From Puteibacter caeruleilacunae (GTDB taxonomy: Bacteria > Bacteroidota > Bacteroidia > Bacteroidales > Prolixibacteraceae), in NCBI GenBank assembly GCA_005217565.1, contig SJCO01000021.1, positions 1 to 64,000 on the forward strand: 64,000 bases of DNA, in the 5' to 3' direction. Positions 34,389 through 43,214 of the stretch are shown here, one piece after another (the stretch's first letter is position 1; every line of letters starts with the position of its first letter). The translations under genes were made by a program, and so were the position numbers. The notes under the pieces are model-generated. The model had not been told where the DNA came from. It ran no database searches and worked only from the letters and a program-made list of their open reading frames with translations.

Positions 34389-36884
34389 TTGCGGAGATGT
34401 AGGATAGTTTGCTTGTTGACTTGTTTATTCTGTTGGGGAGCAAGTTGGGGGCAGAAAATAGAAATAAACAAGTATAACAAACAGTTGAATGTGCTCCTTA
34501 ATGAAATCATTGAGGAGCACGACCTGTTATTATCATATGATGAACAATTTATGAGCTCAATACGACTAAAGGGGGCTGAGGATTGTGAATCGGTAGCAGA
34601 TTTATTTTCCCATATTGTTCAGCATTATCCTATAACGATTGATACAATCGGAAATAATATCATCTTTAAAAAGAGAGAGAAGTTAAGGAAGCCTATTGTG
34701 CGGAATTATATTTTTGAAGGAAGGGTGTTTGATTCAAATACCAATGCTGGTCTACCTAATGCCTTAATAACAGTAGGTGATTATACCACTTATTCTTCAT
34801 CGACGGGCCATTTTACGGTGAAATCAAAGCTTGGCAAACAAGTAGCTGTAGTGGTGCGACATCTTGGTTATGATGGTCTGGATACACTTGCTATAGAATC
34901 GCAATTTATGAATATTCCATTGCGTTATCAAGCCATCTCGCTTTCAGGTATTACCGTAGACCGACGACGTTCACTAACGCATAACGCTCATGTGGGAAGT
35001 AAGCCAGGAGCAATAAAGTTGAATCCTGCGTTTATTAAAAAGCTCCCAGGATATGGCGAGAGTTCTATCTATAATTTTTTGCGCTTGATGCCTGGTGTTT
35101 TAGCTACAGGTGAGAATTCGAACGACATGTCGATAAGGGGAAGTGTTGAGGGGCAGAATGTGTATGTATTCGATAACTATCGGGTTTATAATCCTTGGTA
35201 TAAGCTCAATGAAATAGGTACCATTAATCCTCTTCTGGTTAAAGATATTGAGGTATATAAATCGGGGTATGATGCCTCGAAGGGTGAGAATGTGGGAGGT
35301 TTTGTTGAACTTACAGGGCAGAATGCAATTCCAGAGAAAACGTCTCTCGATATGTATGTCAATAATTTTCTGGCTAATGTGAAGAGCGAGATTGTGTTGA
35401 GCGATAAAACTGCGTTGATCATTGCGGCTCGAAACAATCTGAAGCAGACCATTCAAAAATCTTCGGATTCTAATTATACTTACGCCGAATCTCCCAGATC
35501 AGGACAAGATTTGTATGATATTAATGCCGAGCCGGATTATACCTTGAAAGATGGTAATATTAAGCTAATTCATCAGTATGATGAAAACCGAGCTGTCTCA
35601 TTCAGCAGCTTTTTATCGTACGACGAAATTGTTTTAAATGATTATACAACAACCGCTGATTTTGCGATTACCAATAACCAAAAGCGATATAACTTTCAGC
35701 GAGCGGCTTCGCTTGATTATTATTGGCACAAGGAATCAGGTGCAAGGGGGGAATTTATAGCTTCTTATTCTTCAATTAAAAGTTATAATAAGATGGCGGC
35801 AATTTATTCTCCTTTGAATGTATTGCTGGATTCAGAGCATAACAATTCGACCGATAATTCGCGGTTAGAGGAGTTTCGGGCTGAATATAAGCATCAGATA
35901 TCTTTGTCAAAAAGTAATTCATTGGAATATGGTCTGGGTGCAACAACCTCAAACATTGTTGGTGAAAGAGTGGTTGATACAACTCGAGCGGCAGAAGATT
36001 TATGGCATCATTTGGGATATTTGTACGGCAATGTAAAGTGGAACGTACTTCCTAATTTAGTGTTTAGTGGTGGAGGACGGATAGACTATAGTACAGGAAC
36101 GGAGAAAATTACGTTAGAGCCACGGGCGCAGCTGAATTATTACATGAATGATCGTTGGAAGTTATATGGCTCCTTTGGTGTTTTTCGACAGTTTACTTAT
36201 AAATCAAATTATAGCGATTATTATGGGAATACCTCTTTCCGTTGGGTGAGAGCTGGGCGCGATACACCACATTTGATTTCTCAGAAAGCATGTTTAGGCG
36301 TACGCTATAATAATGAGAAATGGATGTTTTCAACAGAGCTTTTTAATAATGGGATTAGAAATAAAGTAAGTAATATCATAAAAGGTCAGGGGATGTATTC
36401 CTGGAAAGAAGATTGGCGCTACTGGGGAGCTGATGCGCTGGTGAAATATGATGATCAACGACTGACTTCGTGGATTGCTTATACCTTTAGCGACTTTAAA
36501 TTGCGCAATACCAATTATAGCATGAAAGAGCGCTATAGAACATCCGATTTCAACATGAAGCATGAGGTTAAATGGGCTGCAACTTATAACTTGAACAAGT
36601 TTAATATTTCAGCTAGTTATGTGTATGGTTACGGATTTAAGTTCTGGCGATATCATTATAATGGAAGCGACAAGTTTTATAGTCGTTTGGACCTTGGTGC
36701 TTTTTATGATCTTGAGCTGTCGGGAAATCATGTGGAAGTAGGAGTATCACTATTGAATATTCTGGATAACAAGAATAGAAAAATGGATGAGTTTACCCGG
36801 TTTGGCATTGGTGATGCTGTGATCTCTTATCCTGTGTCAGGACTTCGGTTTACTCCGGCATTTTTTATCAAAATCAGCTTGTAG
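34389..36884 (+). CDS. TonB-dependent receptor of a FecIRA-like trio, no SusD
   Basis: 831 residues starting at a TTG; no ATG is in frame nearby. Signal peptide to about residue 21 (SWGQ). Residues about 25-95 resemble an STN signalling domain (LNVLLNEIIEEHDLLLSYDEQ). A carboxypeptidase-regulatory-like domain follows (IFEGRVFDSNTNAGLP, about 113-190), then plug (NFLRLMPGVLATG, MSIRGS) and barrel. It is shorter than the SusC receptors here and has no SusD partner, so its ligand is more likely a siderophore, cofactor or small glycoconjugate than a long glycan. The STN-like domain is the part that contacts FecR in surface signalling. Confidence 0.85.
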   Translation: MRRCRIVCLLTCLFCWGASWGQKIEINKYNKQLNVLLNEIIEEHDLLLSYDEQFMSSIRLKGAEDCESVADLFSHIVQHYPITIDTIGNNIIFKKREKLRKPIVRNYIFEGRVFDSNTNAGLPNALITVGDYTTYSSSTGHFTVKSKLGKQVAVVVRHLGYDGLDTLAIESQFMNIPLRYQAISLSGITVDRRRSLTHNAHVGSKPGAIKLNPAFIKKLPGYGESSIYNFLRLMPGVLATGENSNDMSIRGSVEGQNVYVFDNYRVYNPWYKLNEIGTINPLLVKDIEVYKSGYDASKGENVGGFVELTGQNAIPEKTSLDMYVNNFLANVKSEIVLSDKTALIIAARNNLKQTIQKSSDSNYTYAESPRSGQDLYDINAEPDYTLKDGNIKLIHQYDENRAVSFSSFLSYDEIVLNDYTTTADFAITNNQKRYNFQRAASLDYYWHKESGARGEFIASYSSIKSYNKMAAIYSPLNVLLDSEHNNSTDNSRLEEFRAEYKHQISLSKSNSLEYGLGATTSNIVGERVVDTTRAAEDLWHHLGYLYGNVKWNVLPNLVFSGGGRIDYSTGTEKITLEPRAQLNYYMNDRWKLYGSFGVFRQFTYKSNYSDYYGNTSFRWVRAGRDTPHLISQKACLGVRYNNEKWMFSTELFNNGIRNKVSNIIKGQGMYSWKEDWRYWGADALVKYDDQRLTSWIAYTFSDFKLRNTNYSMKERYRTSDFNMKHEVKWAATYNLNKFNISASYVYGYGFKFWRYHYNGSDKFYSRLDLGAFYDLELSGNHVEVGVSLLNILDNKNRKMDEFTRFGIGDAVISYPVSGLRFTPAFFIKISL

Positions 36885-36934
36885 AAATATTCTCTGTTGA
36901 CCATGGGGTTGTGCTACAGTGCTTTAATTCGGGA

Positions 36935-37000
36935 TTAACCTTAATTAACCTAGGTTTACATTTTATTAACCCGTTTTTTACTGATGTATTTGTTATTTCG
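36935..37000 (+). promoter_or_regulatory. TTAACC three-box promoter, site C
   Basis: Boxes TTAACC at 36935, 36945 and 36966, then TTATTTCG at 36993-37000, with exactly the spacing of sites A and B. No ORF of size lies downstream before the terminator at 37130. Its natural product is the RNA at 37005-37159. Confidence 0.65.
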
Positions 37001-37004
37001 CGGC

Positions 37005-37159
37005 GTGCTTTTGATGCAGATAATGCACAAATGCGTTAAGCAATAGAGGAAGCACATGAGTTACATGTTTGACGTTTAGTGAAGATGTAATAATCTAATT
37101 CAAAGAGTAGCATCAAAAGGTTAGAGTAGGAGATAGTCAGAAAGGCTGTCTCTTTTTTT
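37005..37159 (+). ncRNA. Candidate small RNA under the TTAACC promoter
   Basis: A transcript starting just after the -7 box of site C would begin about 37005-37008. CTTTTGATGC (37008-37017) is a perfect complement of GCATCAAAAG (37110-37119), closing a long stem. An inner hairpin ACATG/CATGT lies at 37052-37066. A terminator stem GAGATAG/CTGTCTC with eight T residues ends at 37159. The longest ORF inside is about 10 codons. No known RNA family recognised. Confidence 0.6.
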
Positions 37160-37870
37160 TATGTGTACAATTTTGAAGGCTTGGTTATGTAAAATATGTT
37201 GTTTGGATATATGGTAGATAAAGAAGAGCTGTGTGTGAGGTAGTACTAGAATAGAACTTTGTACCAGATTATATTTTTGGACAAAAAAGAAATTGTAAAT
37301 CAGGCGATTTAAGGCCTTTATTATTTCATGATGTAGACAGATGAGAGATAAGTTGGTTTAATTGTTAAATACCATCTTAAAATTAAAACTGACGATTGTG
37401 GGTTTGATTTATTTGGCTTGGTAAAGAGTGAAATAGGCCTTGAGATTAGAGGATCTCTTCTTTTGTTATCTCCAGATTGCAATTCCCTTACATCTCCTTA
37501 CTTACCCCCTACTATTTCTTCTCAAACCCTTATTTTTGCAGAACTTGACAAGGGTTTAGTAAGGGATTGACAAAGCTCGGAGAGGAGTCGTAGAAAGCTC
37601 GAAATAGAGTAGTGGATGGATTTTTATAGTTTAATATAAAAAATAGCAAAGTTATTTTGGTGGAGATAATGGACCGAATAGTTGGATCAATTTTGTTTGA
37701 CGTTATGTGTTTGGTAGGTAGTCGGTTTAATGCATCATCAGATAATGAAAATTCATATTTGTTTCGTTATTCAATTTGTGTGAAACGATGTGAATATTAT
37801 ATCCGATTGGACTCGCATTATCTAATGTTTAGGAAAAAAGTCAAATAAGTATTTCATATGTGAAATTTTG
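37160..37870 (+). other. Intergenic region, no supported gene
   Basis: About 700 bp. Contains an inverted repeat AAACCCTT/AAGGGTTT (37524-37531 and 37550-37557) without T tract. A 63-codon ORF at 37657 has no signal, no match to any family I know and unusual composition, and I do not support it. Confidence 0.4.
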
Positions 37871-37878
37871 TATATTTG
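37871..37878 (+). promoter_or_regulatory. -7 element of ECF sigma gene
   Basis: TATATTTG, exact TAnnTTTG, 30 bp before the GTG start at 37909. No TTTG at the normal -33 distance. Confidence 0.5.
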
Positions 37879-37908
37879 GTCCCTGAAATCATACCATAAT
37901 CTATAAAA

Positions 37909-38481
37909 GTGTTTGATATTGAGTTGATACAGAAGGGAAACCGAAAGGAGTTTGAGAAGGTATATCTCGAATTCTTCGATGTGTTGTATCACCTGTGTTT
38001 ACAATATCTTCAGAACGAAAAGGTGGCCGAAGAATTGGTACAAGATGCTTTTATGAAGTTGTGGATTAAGCGTGCTGATCTTAAAGCAGAGACCAACCTC
38101 AGGAATCTTCTTTATACAATGACCAAGCATCGCTGTTTAAACTATCTACGCGATGAGCAAACCGCTCTGCAACATGCGGGAAATCTACGCCATATTGAAA
38201 TGCAATTCAATTATGAAGCCCTTAACCGACTAGGGAATGAAATGATTGAGTTCAAAGAATTACAGGATATTATTCAGCAAGCGATCGATAAATTACCTCC
38301 AGAGCAGCGGGAAGTTTTTATGATGAGCAGGGATGAGGAATTAAAGTATCGGGAGATTGCAGAACGACTCGATATTAGCGTAAAGACTGTGGAAGCCCGT
38401 ATGTCAAAAGCATTGAATTATTTAAGAGTAGAACTAAAAGACTACCTGCATATTGCCGTCGTACTTTCGGTATTGCAGTAG
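37909..38481 (+). CDS. ECF-type sigma factor of the GH29/GH16/GH20 locus
   Basis: 190 residues with a GTG start. Region 2 includes VAEELVQDAFMKLWIKR, region 4 is LKYREIAERLDISVKTVEARMSKAL, nearly identical to that of the 33027 product. It ends with a short hydrophobic tail (LHIAVVLSVLQ). Followed by a FecR anti-sigma after about 145 bp that hold a second candidate ECF promoter element, so the sigma may drive the downstream genes and be itself made from a housekeeping promoter. Confidence 0.92.
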   Translation: MFDIELIQKGNRKEFEKVYLEFFDVLYHLCLQYLQNEKVAEELVQDAFMKLWIKRADLKAETNLRNLLYTMTKHRCLNYLRDEQTALQHAGNLRHIEMQFNYEALNRLGNEMIEFKELQDIIQQAIDKLPPEQREVFMMSRDEELKYREIAERLDISVKTVEARMSKALNYLRVELKDYLHIAVVLSVLQ

Positions 38482-38551
38482 AAGGGGTGAAAGGTTTAAC
38501 GGTTAAAAGGTGGAGTTGAATGCTTAAATCGCCTTTTTTAAAATTTTTTCA

Positions 38552-38585
38552 AAAAAAATCATTTTTCCGATAGGGTACTTCCCAG
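38552..38585 (+). promoter_or_regulatory. Candidate ECF promoter element (copy 2)
   Basis: A-run, CATTTTT, four bases, then TAGGGTACTTCCCAG; 12 of the last 15 bases match the copy at 32287-32301. It sits 43 bp before the FecR ATG at 38628. A weaker look-alike (TAGTGG after an A-run) is before the third FecR gene near 51307. Confidence 0.45.
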
Positions 38586-38627
38586 GTTGTGTGTTTAGTG
38601 ATTAAACAAAGGGAAACAAAAGGAAGA

Positions 38628-39626
38628 ATGCACGAAGAAGATTTTCGACATATAACAAATAATAGCACACAGGAAGAGCGTAATCGTTTTTTTAAAGAGT
38701 TGCAGGAGGATTCAGTGGAGTGGACCCGCTGGCAGCATCTGAAAAACTTAAACTTTTTGATGTCATTAGGAAAAGCAAAAACATCAGATTCGTTTAAGCA
38801 AGAACGATTGAACGATTTCTGGCAAAAGACAGATGCTGCAAAATCAACTCGTATAAAATCAATTATTCCAATGGTTATGCGATATGCTGCTATTGTGGTA
38901 ATTGCAGTGATGAGTGGCGTTTTTATGAATAAGTATTTCTTGACTCAGGAATCATCGCATAACAATTTGGTTTCAGCATTGAGCTTTGAAGCTGATCATG
39001 GAAGTATTGCAACTGTGAAATTGAATGATGGATCGGTAATCTGGTTAAATAGCGACTCAAAACTTAGCATTGGAGAAAATGAAGATGGGACAACTGTAGC
39101 AAAGCTTGATGGAGAGGCTTTGTTTGAATTGGTTCCTAACGAGGATCGTAAATTTGAGGTGGATGTGAAAGATTTACGAATCCGTGATATTGGAACTTCA
39201 TTCAATGTTAGGGCGTATGCTAAAGACCGTATCATACAAACAGCTTTGATTGATGGTGTTGTTGATATTTTACAACAAAATGGTACTCGTTTGGTGAGTT
39301 TGAATCCTGGTGAAATAGCCAATTTCAATAAAAAAGCCAGAACATTGGATGTTGCAAAAATCGACCTGGAAATGGTAACTGGTTGGAAGGATGGAAAGTT
39401 TGTATTTATCGGAAAAACGTTGGACGAGATAACTGTGGAGCTTGAAAACTGGTACAATGTTGATATCGAATTTGAGAATAGTAAAATGAAGAAGGAAGTG
39501 TATTCATGTAACATCCGAAGAACTTCAACAGTGAAATCTGTGATGGAAATGTTGAAGTATTCTACCGGTATTGAGTATGAAATTATGGAGGATACAACAG
39601 GAAAAGAAAAGATCATGATAAAATAA
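38628..39626 (+). CDS. FecR-type anti-sigma factor
   Basis: 332 residues from the ATG at 38628, which has a purine-rich AAAGGAAG ahead; the open frame extends upstream to a GTG. Sigma-binding part about 1-75, membrane span about 81-104 (MVMRYAAIVVIAVMSGVFM), FecR domain (VKLNDGSVIWLNSDSKLS; LDGEALFELV; IGTSFNVRA) and C-terminal DUF4974-like domain (VFIGKTLDEITVELENWYNVDIEF). It should relay the SusC signal from the STN domain of the next gene to the sigma factor upstream. Confidence 0.93.
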   Translation: MHEEDFRHITNNSTQEERNRFFKELQEDSVEWTRWQHLKNLNFLMSLGKAKTSDSFKQERLNDFWQKTDAAKSTRIKSIIPMVMRYAAIVVIAVMSGVFMNKYFLTQESSHNNLVSALSFEADHGSIATVKLNDGSVIWLNSDSKLSIGENEDGTTVAKLDGEALFELVPNEDRKFEVDVKDLRIRDIGTSFNVRAYAKDRIIQTALIDGVVDILQQNGTRLVSLNPGEIANFNKKARTLDVAKIDLEMVTGWKDGKFVFIGKTLDEITVELENWYNVDIEFENSKMKKEVYSCNIRRTSTVKSVMEMLKYSTGIEYEIMEDTTGKEKIMIK

Positions 39627-39628
39627 AA

Positions 39629-39654
39629 AAGTGTACCGGTGGAGCGGTACACTT
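39629..39654 (+). terminator. Hairpin between fecR and susC
   Basis: Perfect 10-bp stem AAGTGTACCG / CGGTACACTT with a 6-nt loop and no T tract, right after the FecR stop. A comparable stem lies at 52422 before the next susC. It could be a leaky terminator or a processing site setting different levels for regulator and receptor. Confidence 0.55.
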
Positions 39655-39710
39655 ATTAATGAAACTGAGTGGAGTCAGTTTCAACTGTTTAACTAAAACA
39701 TCACAAATTT

Positions 39711-42700
39711 ATGAAAAAAATGTGTTGGCTGTGCCGATATGGGCATGGTATGGGAAAATTATTACGAATTATGAAGTTAACATTGGTGTTAATGTTGGTG
39801 ATTGTGTGTACGTTAAGTGCCGAAACATACAGTCAGAATGCTAAGCTTAATCTTTCCATGAAGGATGCCTCCATTGTGGAAATATTTAAAGAAATAGAGC
39901 GTACCAGTGAGTACGGATTCTTTTTCAAGAATGACCAATTAAATCTGGACAAGCGCTATTCAATCAACCTAAAAAATGCGACTATCGAAGAGGTGCTTGA
40001 GACTGTTCTTGGGGAGAATGGACTAAAGTACAAGGTTGTTGATAAGAACATTGTTATTACTCGCAATGCTGTTAAAGCAGCAGCTATGCAACCTACAGAA
40101 GTTAAGGGTAAAGTAACCGATGAAACAGGAGAACCTCTACCAGGTGTGTCAGTGGTGGTGAAAGGCACAACAGTTGGAGTAACGACTGATTTTGATGGTA
40201 ACTATACTTTGGCTTTACCTGCCGACGCTGAGGTTTTGGTATTTTCATTTGTTGGAATGAAAACTCAGGAGATTGCTATTGCAGGACAATCAGCAATTAA
40301 TATCAAGATGCTTGAAGATGCTATTGGTATGGAAGAGGTTGTTGTTGTAGGTTTTGGTGTTCAGAAAAAAGTAAACTTAACCGGTTCGGTTGCAACTGTT
40401 GATAAGAAGGTACTTGAAGCTCGTCCTGTTTCTAATGTGGGACAAGCATTACAGGGTGCTGTTTCAGGTTTGAACTTCTCAGTGGGTAATGGCGGAGGAG
40501 AATTGAATAACAGTCTTTCAATTAATATTCGTGGAGCAGGTACTATTGGTCAGGGATCTAGTAGTTCTCCTCTTGTGTTGATTGATGGAATGGAAGGCGA
40601 TATGAATACATTGAATCCACAGGATATTGAAAATATCTCTGTATTGAAAGATGCGGCAGCAGCTTCGATTTATGGTTCACGTGCACCATTTGGTGTAATC
40701 TTGATTACGACAAAAGAAGGTAAGAGTGGTAAGATGGTTGTTAACTATAATAACAACTTCCGTTGGAGTGACCCTGTTCTTCAGCCTCATATGTTAGATT
40801 CAGAAAGCTTTGCTTACTACTGGAATGAAGCTGCGGCAAATAATGGTCAGGGATTGCCATTTAAGGATGAGACTATTCAAAAGATTAAAGACTTCAAAGC
40901 TGGAAAACTACAATATGGTACAGAACCTCGTGATGACGGTTCTAAAAACTGGAAGATGTATACAGAATCTTTCGGAAATACCAACTGGTTTGATGAGCAT
41001 TACAAATCATGGGCTCCTTCTCAAGAGCATAACCTAAGTGTGCGTGGTGGATCTGAAAAGGTAAGATATTACTTGTCATCGAACTATCTTGATCAAGATG
41101 GATTATTGACTTATGGTGATGACTCATTTAAGCGTTTTACGTTGAATGCAAAGATTAATGCCCAGGTACATAAACTAGTGCGTTTGACTTATAACGGTAA
41201 GTTTAATCGTGTAATCTACGATCGTTCTTCTTACCAGAGTGCCTTGTTCTTCCACAATATTGCTCGTCGTTGGCCTACTTTACCAGTGTATGATGGTAAT
41301 GGTTACTACTTAGGAGGAAACGAAATTGCGCACCTTCAGAATGGTAGAGCAAGAGATGAAAAGGATGAATTCTCACAGCAACTTCAGTTTATTTTTACTC
41401 CTGCAAAAGGATGGAATATCAATGCGCAGTTGAACTACAGAACACGTACAACATTTGCTAATTCAGCATATCTTCCAATCTATGATCATGATACAGAAGG
41501 AAAGCTACGTGAAAAAGCATTACAACATGTATTGTGGTCGCCAGGTGCTTCTCGTGTATACGAATCAGCATACAAGCAAAACTTCTTCAATCCTAACATT
41601 TTCACAGAGTATGAAGTGAACTTGGACGGTGGACATTACCTAAAAGGTATGGTAGGATTCCAGAGTGAGTTGAACAAGACAAGAAACTTGAGTGCTTATC
41701 GTGATGATGTGATCACAGCTGAGCTTCCTACGATCAATACTGCATCTGGTGAAGATAAAGTTACTGGAGGAGGATATGCACATTGGGCAACGGCAGGATT
41801 CTTTGGTCGTATAAACTACAACTATAAAGAACGTTACCTATTGGAGGTTAACGGCCGTTATGATGGAACCAGTCGTTTCTTGAAAGATGAACGTTGGAAC
41901 TTCTTCCCTTCATTCTCATTGGGGTGGAATGTTGCTCGTGAGGAGTTTTGGAAAGATTTAAGTGTTAGTAATTTTGTAAGTACTTTTAAGTTACGAGGAT
42001 CATGGGGTAAGCTTGGTAACCAGAATACTGGAAACTGGTATCCATTCTACGTAACAATGCCTATTGGAACAGCTAATGGTGGATGGTTGTTAAATGGTGA
42101 AAAACCAAATACAGCAAGTGCTCCAGGATTGGTGAGTGAATTGTTGACATGGGAAAACGTAAAGTCATATAACTTTGGTCTTGATGCAAGTATGTTCAAC
42201 AGTCGATTGACTTTTGTATTCGACTACTTTAGTCGTAAGACTGAAGATATGGTTGGTCCTGCTCCTCAGTTACCTTCAACATTGGGTACTTCGGTTCCTA
42301 GAATGAATAATGCCGATATGGAATCGAAAGGTTTCGAATTGGAAATCAGTTGGAGAGATCAAATTGGTGAACTTAAGTATGGCGTAAAAGCAATTTTATC
42401 TGATAGTCGCCAGAAAGTTACTCGTTATCCTAATGAAACAGGAAGTTTGAACCAGTGGTATGCTGGTCGCTATTCTGGAGAGATTTGGGGATACAAAACT
42501 CATGGTTTAGCAAAAACAGATGAAGAAATGTCGGCATGGATTGCTGAACACGATCAGAGTCAGCTTGGTAACAAGTGGGCTGCTGGTGATATCATGTACG
42601 AAAACTTAGATGATGATCCAGCAATTACGCGTGGAGCTAATACATTAAGTGATCATGGTGATTTAACTATTATTGGTAACAGCACTCCTCGTTACAACTT

Positions 42701-43202
42701 TGGTTTAGACTTAGATATGACATGGAGGGGATTCGATTTTAGAGCATTCTTCCAGGGAGTAGCAAAACGTGATGTTTGGGTATCAGGTCCTTATTTCTGG
42801 GGTGCAAACTATAACCTATGGCAGTCGGCAGGATTTACAGAGCATTTGGATTATTTCCGTCCAGAAGGAACAGATAGTCCTCTTGGTGCTAATGTTGATT
42901 CTTACTATCCTCGTCCATTGTTTGGTGGAGGTAGTAAAAACACGAAAACACAATCTCGTTATCTGCAGAATGGAGCTTACATTCGCTTAAAGAATATTCA
43001 GTTAGGTTATACGCTACCTTCAGAATTCACAAAACGCTTTGGTGTTAATAAATTGAGAATGTATGTATCTGGAGAGAACCTAATGACTATTACAAAAATG
43101 ACAGATATTTTCGATCCTGAGACAACCGGTGGTGGCTGGGGTAATGGAAAAATTTATCCTTTGTCGAAAATTGTGTCATGTGGTGTTAGTTTAACTTTTT
43201 AA
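39711..43202 (+). CDS. SusC-type receptor with N-terminal STN domain
   Basis: 1163 residues. Long N-terminal signal region (hydrophobic part about 21-37, ending AETYSQ), then an STN signalling domain (about 44-115, IVEIFKEIERTSEYGFFF), a carboxypeptidase-regulatory-like domain (VKGKVTDETGEPLPGVSV, about 129-205), plug (about 220-330) and beta-barrel ending in VSLTF. The STN domain is the feature that links a receptor to a FecR/ECF pair, here the two genes upstream. The SusD partner begins 12 bp downstream. Substrate unknown; the associated GH29, GH16 and GH20 enzymes suggest a fucose- and HexNAc-containing glycan. Confidence 0.95.
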   Translation: MKKMCWLCRYGHGMGKLLRIMKLTLVLMLVIVCTLSAETYSQNAKLNLSMKDASIVEIFKEIERTSEYGFFFKNDQLNLDKRYSINLKNATIEEVLETVLGENGLKYKVVDKNIVITRNAVKAAAMQPTEVKGKVTDETGEPLPGVSVVVKGTTVGVTTDFDGNYTLALPADAEVLVFSFVGMKTQEIAIAGQSAINIKMLEDAIGMEEVVVVGFGVQKKVNLTGSVATVDKKVLEARPVSNVGQALQGAVSGLNFSVGNGGGELNNSLSINIRGAGTIGQGSSSSPLVLIDGMEGDMNTLNPQDIENISVLKDAAAASIYGSRAPFGVILITTKEGKSGKMVVNYNNNFRWSDPVLQPHMLDSESFAYYWNEAAANNGQGLPFKDETIQKIKDFKAGKLQYGTEPRDDGSKNWKMYTESFGNTNWFDEHYKSWAPSQEHNLSVRGGSEKVRYYLSSNYLDQDGLLTYGDDSFKRFTLNAKINAQVHKLVRLTYNGKFNRVIYDRSSYQSALFFHNIARRWPTLPVYDGNGYYLGGNEIAHLQNGRARDEKDEFSQQLQFIFTPAKGWNINAQLNYRTRTTFANSAYLPIYDHDTEGKLREKALQHVLWSPGASRVYESAYKQNFFNPNIFTEYEVNLDGGHYLKGMVGFQSELNKTRNLSAYRDDVITAELPTINTASGEDKVTGGGYAHWATAGFFGRINYNYKERYLLEVNGRYDGTSRFLKDERWNFFPSFSLGWNVAREEFWKDLSVSNFVSTFKLRGSWGKLGNQNTGNWYPFYVTMPIGTANGGWLLNGEKPNTASAPGLVSELLTWENVKSYNFGLDASMFNSRLTFVFDYFSRKTEDMVGPAPQLPSTLGTSVPRMNNADMESKGFELEISWRDQIGELKYGVKAILSDSRQKVTRYPNETGSLNQWYAGRYSGEIWGYKTHGLAKTDEEMSAWIAEHDQSQLGNKWAAGDIMYENLDDDPAITRGANTLSDHGDLTIIGNSTPRYNFGLDLDMTWRGFDFRAFFQGVAKRDVWVSGPYFWGANYNLWQSAGFTEHLDYFRPEGTDSPLGANVDSYYPRPLFGGGSKNTKTQSRYLQNGAYIRLKNIQLGYTLPSEFTKRFGVNKLRMYVSGENLMTITKMTDIFDPETTGGGWGNGKIYPLSKIVSCGVSLTF

Positions 43203-43214
43203 TCGACTTAAATT

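Noticed and set aside
37005-37159. Small peptide genes inside the small RNA candidate
   Set aside because: Only about 7- and 10-codon frames exist, without ribosome-site context; the stem-plus-terminator layout explains the segment better.
37657-37848. 63-codon ORF before the ECF sigma
   Set aside because: No ribosome-site context, no domain or signal, and it lies in an otherwise gene-free AT-rich stretch.
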